A stretch of DNA of 46,650 bases, from positions 1 through 46,650 of IMG/VR virus record IMGVR_UViG_3300042402_004657; one strand, written 5' to 3'. The notes under the pieces are model-generated. The model saw nothing but the letters and a program-made list of their open reading frames with translations. It made no database searches and was not told the origin of the DNA. The stretch is from a virus. The translations under genes and the position numbers were made by a program. Below, in pieces: positions 24,068-30,224 of this stretch (positions are counted from its first letter, which is position 1; the number at the start of each line of letters is the position of its first letter).

Positions 24068-25303
24068 ATGGGAGTACCTAAAAGAAAAACAGATATTCAG
24101 ATTTACAAGGGTAAGCAACTTACCGAAAGAAGACAAGAATTATTGGAAAAAATAACCAAGTCAGATTCTTATCTTCCAGATTCTGTTTTACATGATGACT
24201 TAGATTCTGGAATGTTAGACTTTATTAAGAATAATTTTGTTGTTATTTCTGATGGTAGTCAAATCCCAGTAATTCCAAAGATATTAACAATTCAAAGATG
24301 GGCTCAAATTATGAATACCTGGGAGTTTTCAGATGATGACGGTAATTTAAAGGTACCATTTGTTGGTGTGATTAGAAGACCGGATGTTCAACCTGGGACA
24401 AATCCATCTGTAATTAGAACAATACCAGATAGACTTCAGTTTCATTATGCTTCAGTAGCCACTTGGAATGGGACACAAATGGGTGCGGACGTATACAAAA
24501 TACCACAACCCGTTGCAGTAGATATTACATTTGAGGTGACAATAGTTTGTACAAAACTTAGAGAATTAAATAGATTTAATAAAATTGTTCTTCAAAAATT
24601 TGCATCTAGACAAGCATATACTGTTGTAAAGGGTCATTATATTCCAATTATAATGGATAAGATTGAAGATAATTCACCTATTGATCAAATAGACGGACGT
24701 AGATTTTATATGCAAACATATCAATTTACAATGCTAGGATTCCTTATTGATCAAGAAGAGTTTGAGGTTAAGCCAGCCGTTAGTAGATTCTTTTTAATGA
24801 ATGAATTTGCTAAAAACACAAACTACCAGAAAAAATATATTAATAAAACTATTGATATAACGGTCGCTTCATTTAATGCAGATGGTTTACAAACCGCATT
24901 TAGCGTTGGGGAAAGTATTGGTATTTTATTTAACGTTACCATTAATGGTATCTTACAAGAAAGAGACATTAACTTCTTCCATATAGCTGGTACATCCAAG
25001 ATTACTTTCCCAGACGCACCATATGAGGATAGTGTTGTGACAATAACATACTTTAAAGGTAGAAACAGTGTGTTTATCGACAATTATGGTAAACCAATTC
25101 AAGTAACCACAGAACACCGAATATATGATGGTTCAACATTAGTTTTTACAACAATGAACGCAATTAACAGTGTGGTAACTGTAGATATTAATGGTCTTGC
25201 TGACGAAGAGGGTACCGGTTATAATATTACTGGTGAAAATGAGATAACTTTAACTGCTCCTCCGGTTCTTGGTTCTAGAATTGGTATAAATTATCTTTAT
25301 TAA
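24068..25303 (+). CDS. Tail completion/terminator-like protein (gp15 position) with C-terminal beta repeats
   Basis: 411 residues. The region around 110-245 (V-A-V-D-I-T-F-E-V, L-R-E-L-N-R-F-N-K-I-V-L, Y-T-V-V-K-G-H-Y-I-P-I-I, R-R-F-Y-M-Q-T-Y) has the look of tail terminator proteins that cap the tube under the neck. After ~265 come two similar beta units (V-T-I-N-G-I-L-Q...V-V-T-I-T-Y, and V-T-V-D-I-N-G-L...G-I-N-Y-L-Y), an extension not found in the ~270-residue T4 gp15. It is followed after a gap by the sheath gene, the T4 order. The assignment is moderate for region, low for exact homologue. Confidence 0.5.
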   Translation: MGVPKRKTDIQIYKGKQLTERRQELLEKITKSDSYLPDSVLHDDLDSGMLDFIKNNFVVISDGSQIPVIPKILTIQRWAQIMNTWEFSDDDGNLKVPFVGVIRRPDVQPGTNPSVIRTIPDRLQFHYASVATWNGTQMGADVYKIPQPVAVDITFEVTIVCTKLRELNRFNKIVLQKFASRQAYTVVKGHYIPIIMDKIEDNSPIDQIDGRRFYMQTYQFTMLGFLIDQEEFEVKPAVSRFFLMNEFAKNTNYQKKYINKTIDITVASFNADGLQTAFSVGESIGILFNVTINGILQERDINFFHIAGTSKITFPDAPYEDSVVTITYFKGRNSVFIDNYGKPIQVTTEHRIYDGSTLVFTTMNAINSVVTVDINGLADEEGTGYNITGENEITLTAPPVLGSRIGINYLY

Positions 25304-25458
25304 TCTTCACCATAAAGATCTGTTTTTTTAGGTTTACAAACCTCTTCTATTAGTTTTTCTAAAATTTTATAAATTTTTAATCCTTTCTTATCACAATAAG
25401 ATTTGAGCATTTCGTGATGTTTTTCACTGATTTTTACGTTTTTAGTTTTGTTTTCCAT
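25300..25458 (-). CDS. 52-residue ribbon-helix-helix-like protein, antisense in the tail module
   Basis: An ATG at 25458 opens 52 codons ending in TAA at 25300-25302, which overlaps the stop of the tail-terminator-like gene on the other strand. The start K-N-V-K-I-S-E-K-H-H-E-M-L-K-S-Y is a beta strand followed by a helix, and G-L-K-I-Y-K-I-L-E-K-L-I-E-E-V is a second helix. This is the layout of ribbon-helix-helix (Arc/MetJ-type) DNA-binding proteins. A small repressor-like regulator is the best inference. A TATTTAT motif lies 7 bases upstream on its strand. It is the only minus-strand gene between 23554 and the right end. Confidence 0.6.
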   Translation of the reverse strand: MENKTKNVKISEKHHEMLKSYCDKKGLKIYKILEKLIEEVCKPKKTDLYGED

Positions 25459-25465
25459 GTGTAAA

Positions 25466-25474
25466 GATAAATAA
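25466..25474 (-). promoter_or_regulatory. Late-promoter-like motif TTATTTATC
   Basis: Sense-strand TTATTTATC, 7 bases before the ATG of the 52-residue gene. One of the weaker copies. Confidence 0.35.
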
Positions 25475-25538
25475 TGATAAAAAAGGATAAATTACTATCT
25501 AAATACAGAAAATTTGAGAAATCTTTGCTGAAAACAAA

Positions 25539-25547
25539 GATATTTAT
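25539..25547 (+). promoter_or_regulatory. Late-promoter-like motif GATATTTAT before the sheath gene
   Basis: GATATTTAT 37 bases before the sheath ATG, leaving a short A/T-rich leader. Confidence 0.5.
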
Positions 25548-25584
25548 TTGGTAAGAATAAAATTATTTAACCAAACATTTATCA

Positions 25585-28422
25585 ATGGCAAATTCAAACA
25601 GAGTATTCGTGTCTCCGGGTGTGTACACATCAGAGAAGGATCTAACATTCGTAGCGCAAAGCGTTGGAGTTACAACATTGGGTCTAGTAGGTGAGACTTT
25701 AAAAGGTCCAGCATTCGAGCCAATCTTGATTTCTAATTTTGACGAATTTAAAACATATTTTGGTACTACCAGTCCAGCAAAATACGGAGATGGTAACCCA
25801 AAATACGAACTTCCATATGTCGCTAAATCATATTTACAAGAATCAAATCAATTGTTTGTAACTAGAGTTTTAGGATTAACTGGTTACAAACCAGGCAAAA
25901 CCTATGGAATTAAAACATTAGGCGGTGTTACTGTTGATCTAACAAGTACACCAACAACAAGCGGTAGCACATTAAATCCTACATCTTTAACAACAATAAC
26001 AGGTTCAACATTCTATGGTGAGCTTTCAGGTAAAACATCAACAGAAGGTACATCAATTACTGATTATATTCTTGCTGGATCAAATTCTAATGGAGCATAC
26101 TCTGTTAACGGATGGTTTACAATCGGTACAGTACCTGCATCTGCAACAAGTGGATTAACTGGAACACAGTTATTATCACCAATTGGAAATGCTAACAAAA
26201 ACTGGTACAACAACTTCTTTGTAAAAAGCGGTTCTACTGATTCAACAATTCATGGTGTTTATTCATACCTTTTTGTTTTAACTGGTGCATCTTCATTTAG
26301 TGTTACAAGATACAAGTATTCAGCTTCATTAAATGCTGATTATGCTGGTAGAACTGTATGTTTATTAAGATCTAGAGGTTCATACATATCAAATGCTCTT
26401 GTACATAGAGTAACTGGATCAACAGCTGTTCAAATTACGGGAGCAACTATTGATACCAACCCATTATCTGAATTTAACTTATCTGTTACTGATATTGCAT
26501 CAGTTGCACATAGCTTTAACTGTTCATTTGACATGTCTTCTTCAAAATACATTACCAAAATACTTGGTACAGATGTTTTTGATAAGAATATTATTGAATA
26601 CCCAGTTTATGTTCATGAAGTATATCCAAATTTAATAAACAACTTGTTTGAACAAGGTTTAATTAGAGGTTTAAGTACAGATGAACAAGTTTTAACTGAA
26701 AGTGATAACTTTGTTACACAATGGGATATGGCTGGATCATCAACAGTAGTTTCTGAAGTTAGAGGTGGAAAAGTTTTCGATCTATTCAATTTCTTAACTG
26801 TATCAGATGGAGACGCTTCTAACTATGAGGTTAAAATTACAATTGCAAATATTGACATTGACACAGCAGAATTTGATATTCTTGTTCGTGATTTTAATGA
26901 TACTGATGCAAATCCAGTTGTTTTGGAGAAGTTTACAAGATGTACAATGAATCCAGATCTACCTGGTTATGTTGGTAGAAAGGTTGGTACATCTGACGGT
27001 GAATACGAATTAAGATCTAAATATATTATGCTTGTTTTAGCTGAAGAACATCCAACAGATGCATTCCCAGCTGGTTTCAAGGGTGTAACAACAAGATCTG
27101 AAATAGGCGAGATTCTTTATAAAACAAAATATTATGATGCAGGTGATGTATTATATTATGATGCTAGCGGAAATCCAAACACAACAAATGGTGATAAAGT
27201 TAAAAAAGTTACTTTAGGTTTCTCTACTGATAATCACTTTGAATATGATAGAGATATGTTGAAATTTAAAAGCAGTAATGCTGCTGGAGCCACATTTGGT
27301 TTCCACTTATCAACAAATGCTTCTACAATAACTGGTATAACTGGTCATTACTTGTTTAAAACAACAGCATATGATTTAGAAGGAACTAGTAAAGGTAAAT
27401 TAGCAACTACACCATATAGAAAATTCACAATGCCAGTATTTGGTGGTTTTGATGGATGGGACATCTACAGAAACACTAGAACAAATGGTGACGGTTATAT
27501 ATTTGGTAAGTCAACTTATGTAAGTGGTCACACTGGTAATGGTGGTGTATTCAGCAACGCTGTTGGAAACTCAGATTACTATGCATTCTTACAAGGTATT
27601 GAAACATACGCAAACCCTGAAGCAGTAGATATTAACATATTTGCAACTCCAGGTATTGATTGGAATAACCACAGTTCTTTAGTAAATCAAGCAATTGATA
27701 TTATTGAGAATGATAGAGCTGACTCATTATACATTGTTAACTCGCCTAATTACACAACAGCAGATGAAACAATATCATCTCTAGATGATTTAGGTCTTGA
27801 TAGTAACTATTCAGCAACTTATTGGCCTTGGATTCAAGTAAGAGATACTGATAACGCAACACAACTTTTCATTCCACCAACAGGTGAAGTATTGAAGAAC
27901 ATTGCATTAACAGATAATGTTTCTTACCCTTGGTTTGCAGTCGCTGGTTACTCAAGAGGTCTTGTTAACGCTATTAAAGCTCAAAAGAAACTTACTCTTG
28001 ATGAAAGAGATGATCTTTACAAAGCTAGAATCAACCCTATTGCAACATTCTCTGATACAGGTACAATTATCTGGGGTAACAAAACGTTACAAGTTAGAGA
28101 ATCAGCTTTAGATAGAATCAACGTGAGAAGATTATTATTAAGAGCTAGAAAGTTAATTTCTGCAGTAGCTGTAAGATTATTGTTTGAACAAAACGATGAG
28201 CAAGTTAGACAAGAATTCTTAAGATTGGTTAATCCAATTCTTGAGTCAATTAAGAAAGAAAGAGGTTTATATGACTTCCGTGTAAGTGTATCAAACGATC
28301 CAGAAGATATTGATGCAAACACATTGAGAGGTAAAATTTATATCAAACCTACAAGAGCATTGGAATTTATTGATGTAGAATTCATCATCACTCCAACAGG
28401 TGCTTCTTTTGAAAATATCTAA
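25585..28422 (+). CDS. 18: Contractile tail sheath protein (gp18-like)
   Basis: 945 residues (T4 gp18 is 659). The N-terminus R-V-F-V-S-P-G-V-Y-T-S-E and the later V-A-K-S-Y-L-Q-E-S-N-Q-L-F-V-T-R-V are the conserved sheath start. The last ~200 residues carry the sheath core: W-F-A-V-A-G-Y-S-R-G, L-Y-K-A-R-I-N-P-I, V-R-R-L-L-L-R-A-R-K and R-G-K-I-Y-I-K-P-T-R-A. The sheath forms the contracting outer tube of the tail. Residues about 110-330 are Ser/Thr/Gly-rich, an expansion probably exposed on the outside. A strong terminator follows and the tube gene comes next, as in T4. Confidence 0.92.
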   Translation: MANSNRVFVSPGVYTSEKDLTFVAQSVGVTTLGLVGETLKGPAFEPILISNFDEFKTYFGTTSPAKYGDGNPKYELPYVAKSYLQESNQLFVTRVLGLTGYKPGKTYGIKTLGGVTVDLTSTPTTSGSTLNPTSLTTITGSTFYGELSGKTSTEGTSITDYILAGSNSNGAYSVNGWFTIGTVPASATSGLTGTQLLSPIGNANKNWYNNFFVKSGSTDSTIHGVYSYLFVLTGASSFSVTRYKYSASLNADYAGRTVCLLRSRGSYISNALVHRVTGSTAVQITGATIDTNPLSEFNLSVTDIASVAHSFNCSFDMSSSKYITKILGTDVFDKNIIEYPVYVHEVYPNLINNLFEQGLIRGLSTDEQVLTESDNFVTQWDMAGSSTVVSEVRGGKVFDLFNFLTVSDGDASNYEVKITIANIDIDTAEFDILVRDFNDTDANPVVLEKFTRCTMNPDLPGYVGRKVGTSDGEYELRSKYIMLVLAEEHPTDAFPAGFKGVTTRSEIGEILYKTKYYDAGDVLYYDASGNPNTTNGDKVKKVTLGFSTDNHFEYDRDMLKFKSSNAAGATFGFHLSTNASTITGITGHYLFKTTAYDLEGTSKGKLATTPYRKFTMPVFGGFDGWDIYRNTRTNGDGYIFGKSTYVSGHTGNGGVFSNAVGNSDYYAFLQGIETYANPEAVDINIFATPGIDWNNHSSLVNQAIDIIENDRADSLYIVNSPNYTTADETISSLDDLGLDSNYSATYWPWIQVRDTDNATQLFIPPTGEVLKNIALTDNVSYPWFAVAGYSRGLVNAIKAQKKLTLDERDDLYKARINPIATFSDTGTIIWGNKTLQVRESALDRINVRRLLLRARKLISAVAVRLLFEQNDEQVRQEFLRLVNPILESIKKERGLYDFRVSVSNDPEDIDANTLRGKIYIKPTRALEFIDVEFIITPTGASFENI

Positions 28423-28440
28423 TATTACAATAGAAATAGA

Positions 28441-28470
28441 AATGGGGACGGCTAAAAACCTCCCCATTTT
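28441..28470 (+). terminator. Rho-independent-type terminator after the sheath gene
   Basis: Stem AATGGGGA with TCCCCATT (8 pairs), extended by two GG-CC pairs past a bulged C, A-rich loop, then TTTTTATTT. It starts 18 bases after the sheath stop. Confidence 0.8.
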
Positions 28471-28495
28471 TATTTATTATATTGAATATCAGTAA

Positions 28496-28601
28496 ATTAG
28501 AATTATTAGAATAAAAGAATATTAGAACAATAGAATACAAGAATATTAGTACATTAGTATATTAGTAGTATTAGTATATTAGTATTTTAGTAAGTTAGTA
28601 G
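28496..28601 (+). repeat. Tandem array of an 8-base unit (ATTAGTAT/ATTAGAAT)
   Basis: About 13 octamers. From 28545: ATTAGTAC, ATTAGTAT, ATTAGTAG, one extra T, ATTAGTAT, ATTAGTAT, TTTAGTAA, GTTAGTAG. Before these are ATTAGAAT, AAAAGAAT, ATTAGAAC, AATAGAAT and ACAAGAAT in phase from 28505, and one more ATTAGAAT at 28496. The T-A-G starts keep 8- or 9-base spacing. The array fills the noncoding gap between the sheath terminator and the tube gene promoter motif. No gene is seen in the 293-base gap (28423-28715) other than these elements. Confidence 0.85.
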
Positions 28602-28670
28602 CAAAAAGCTAACGAAAAAAAACGAGAAAATCAAGTATTTCGGTAAATAAATTTTATTTCACATATTGAT

Positions 28671-28679
28671 ATATTTATA
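28671..28679 (+). promoter_or_regulatory. Late-promoter-like motif ATATTTATA before the tube gene
   Basis: ATATTTATA 36 bases before the tube ATG. With the terminator upstream, it gives the tube gene its own transcription start. Confidence 0.5.
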
Positions 28680-28715
28680 GGAAAGAAATAAACACAAAAA
28701 CATAATACAAAAACA

Positions 28716-29204
28716 ATGGCAGATTTATTAATGAAAATGCCGGTTCCATATGAACCGAAACGTAAAAATAGGTTTATCTTAAGATTCCCATCATCTTTAG
28801 GTATTAACGAATGGTATGTAACATCTACTGCTCGTCCTAGTGCTAAAATTAACTCAACAGAAATACCATTTTTAAATACTTCAACATATGTAGCTGGTAG
28901 ATTCACTTGGGACCCAATCAAGGTTACATTTAAAGACCCAATTGGTCCTTCAGCATCACAAGCTCTTATGGAATGGTTCCGTCTTCATGCTGAATCCGTA
29001 ACCGGTAGAATGGGCTACGCCGCTGGTTATAAAAAGAATGTAGAATTAGAAATGTTAGATCCAACAGGAGTAGTAGTCGAAAAATGGATTCTTGAAGGTT
29101 GTTTTCTGACTAGTCTAAACTTTGGTGATTTGAACTATTCTCAAGATGAATTAGCAACAATTGATGCTGAATTGAGAATGGATAGATGTATCCAAGTATA
29201 CTAA
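28716..29204 (+). CDS. 19: Tail tube protein (gp19-like)
   Basis: 162 residues, the same length as T4 gp19 (163). The features of the tube family are present: K-R-K-N-R-F-I-L-R-F-P near the start, W-Y-V-T-S-T-A-R-P, F-T-W-D-P-I-K-V-T-F-K-D-P, A-L-M-E-W-F-R-L-H, and the final L-T-S-L-N-F-G-D-L-N-Y with a closing strand. The protein stacks as hexamers to form the inner tail tube. A strong terminator follows, so it appears as its own transcription unit, consistent with high copy number. Confidence 0.92.
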   Translation: MADLLMKMPVPYEPKRKNRFILRFPSSLGINEWYVTSTARPSAKINSTEIPFLNTSTYVAGRFTWDPIKVTFKDPIGPSASQALMEWFRLHAESVTGRMGYAAGYKKNVELEMLDPTGVVVEKWILEGCFLTSLNFGDLNYSQDELATIDAELRMDRCIQVY

Positions 29205-29229
29205 TATTAATTTTAAAATAGATTTATTT

Positions 29230-29262
29230 AAATCCATCATCCCTTTTGGGTGGTGGATTTTT
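29230..29262 (+). terminator. Strong terminator after the tube gene
   Basis: 13-pair stem (two G-U pairs) between bases 29230-29242 and 29248-29260, 5-base loop, followed by T's. It begins 25 bases after the tube stop. Confidence 0.8.
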
Positions 29263-29263
29263 C

Positions 29264-29277
29264 GTTCCACGTGGAAC
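29264..29277. promoter_or_regulatory. parS-like 14-base palindrome GTTCCACGTGGAAC
   Basis: Perfect palindrome directly after the tube terminator. It matches the inner 14 bases of the bacterial parS consensus TGTTNCACGTGNAACA at all defined positions; the outermost pair is C/C instead of T/A. The rest of the gap 29278-29344 is A/T-rich with no recognisable element. Confidence 0.55.
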
Positions 29278-29344
29278 CTTTTCTATAATCCATTGATTTT
29301 CTAATAAATTATACTTATATTAATACAAACTAATTTAATTTATT

Positions 29345-30085
29345 ATGGATAATATTAACCCAATGGTTGCATATGATGTGGTATCTCTACCATCACAAGG
29401 TGTACACTATTCCAATGGAAAGAAAACATTAAGAGTAGCTTATCTTACAGCTGCTGATGAAAATATTCTAATGTCACCAAATTTAATACAATCTGAAACG
29501 GTAGTTGATGAATTGTTAAAAAGAAAGATATTAGATAAAGATCTTAGTTATGATGATCTTGTTGAGGAAGATAAACAAGCTATTTTAATCTTTTTAAGAA
29601 ATACTGCGTTTGGTACGGAATATACATTAACATTAACAGATCCGGCAACCAAGAAATCTTTTGAAGGAACATTGGATTTATCAGTATTAAAAGTTAAAGA
29701 ATTTAAATTAGTTGCAGATTCAAATGGTGAATATTCATATATATTACCAATGTCTAAGAAAAATATAACATTCAACTTCTTAACAAACACACAAGAAAAA
29801 GAATTACAGAATATTAAAGATTCAAGCGGAACAACAGTTTCACCACTCAACACTAAAAAACTTGAAATGATGATTAAATCTGTTGATGGTCAGCGAGATC
29901 AAATGGCAATATATCAATTTATTCAAAATCTACCAATCAAAGATTCACAAGATTTTAAAAAGTTTGTTTCTGAAAATAAACCAGGTTTAGACCTAATAGT
30001 TGATGTAATCGCCCCGTCAGGAGAAAAAGTCCCAGTTTTGGTTGACTTTGGGGTGGAGTTTTTTCGTCCCTTCTACGGAATATAA
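29345..30085 (+). CDS. 26: Baseplate hub assembly/tail chaperone protein, T4 gp26-like family
   Basis: 246 residues. The start (V-S-L-P-S-Q-G-V-H-Y, then L-R-V-A-Y-L-T-A-A-D-E-N-I-L) is the signature of the T4 baseplate protein family that includes gp26/gp28 (LPS-x-G-x-x-Y and LT-x-x-D-E-x-I-L). The C-terminal part has I-Q-N-L-P-I-K-D-S-Q and V-P-V-L-V-D-F-G-V-E-F-F. It lies between the tube and tape-measure genes, the usual place of tail assembly chaperones. Near its end is TTT-TTT-C, followed by a +1 frame open for 47 more codons without any ATG, so a longer product by frameshift is likely. No late-type motif was found upstream. Confidence 0.8.
   Translation: MDNINPMVAYDVVSLPSQGVHYSNGKKTLRVAYLTAADENILMSPNLIQSETVVDELLKRKILDKDLSYDDLVEEDKQAILIFLRNTAFGTEYTLTLTDPATKKSFEGTLDLSVLKVKEFKLVADSNGEYSYILPMSKKNITFNFLTNTQEKELQNIKDSSGTTVSPLNTKKLEMMIKSVDGQRDQMAIYQFIQNLPIKDSQDFKKFVSENKPGLDLIVDVIAPSGEKVPVLVDFGVEFFRPFYGI
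30059..30067 (+). promoter_or_regulatory. Candidate +1 programmed frameshift site TTT-TTT-CGT
   Basis: In the zero frame the codons are GAG TTT TTT CGT. The Phe tRNA on the second TTT (30062-30064) can move forward one base to TTC, still fully cognate, and read GTC next. This joins codon 240 of the gp26-like gene to the +1 frame that stays open to 30209. Confidence 0.55.
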
Positions 30086-30209
30086 GAAAAACCAAATACA
30101 GATTATTTTATTTCTTTTAACAAAAGGATTTACCTATCAAGACATATTAATATTACCAATACACGAAAGAAGTAATATCATTAATGCTTTATTAGAAAAT
30201 AACGGATAA
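30066..30209 (+). CDS. +1-frame extension of the gp26-like protein (frameshift product, 47 codons)
   Basis: The frame reads V-P-S-T-E-Y-K-K-N-Q-I-Q and continues with I-I-L-F-L-L-T-K-G-F-T-Y-Q-D-I-L, I-L-P-I-H-E-R-S and N-I-I-N-A-L-L-E-N-N-G, then TAA at 30207-30209. It has the helix-turn-helix look of tail chaperone C-termini and normal codon use. The frame is open back to 30009 but contains no ATG; only TTG codons at 30042 and 30048 could start it independently. The fused product would have 287 residues. It ends 15 bases before the tape-measure start. The alternative is a separate gp51-like small protein started at TTG. Confidence 0.55.
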   Translation, partial: VPSTEYKKNQIQIILFLLTKGFTYQDILILPIHERSNIINALLENNG

Positions 30210-30211
30210 AA

Positions 30212-30220
30212 CTATTTATA
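30212..30220 (+). promoter_or_regulatory. Late-promoter-like motif CTATTTATA
   Basis: CTATTTATA 4 bases before the tape-measure ATG and 2 bases after the stop of the frameshifted frame. Confidence 0.5.
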
Positions 30221-30224
30221 TAAT

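Noticed and set aside
25474-25554. 26-codon plus-strand ORF (M-I-K-K-D-K...) before the sheath gene
   Set aside because: Too short to support, contains the promoter-like motif of the sheath gene and is Lys-rich as expected from A-rich leader sequence.
28471-28477. An extra TATTTAT directly after the sheath terminator
   Set aside because: It is part of the terminator T-tract and no gene follows for over 200 bases; a copy at 10868-10875 likewise lies inside a gene end. These show the core also occurs by chance in this A/T-rich sequence.
28496-28601. CRISPR array reading of the octamer repeats
   Set aside because: Units are 8 bases and directly adjacent with no spacers, so this is a simple tandem array.
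30009-30209. The frame change at the end of the gp26-like gene as a sequencing error
   Set aside because: The zero-frame product already ends in a plausible C-terminus and the run is six T's, where an indel error is possible. I keep the programmed-shift reading because of the slippery codon pair and chaperone position, but a read check is warranted.
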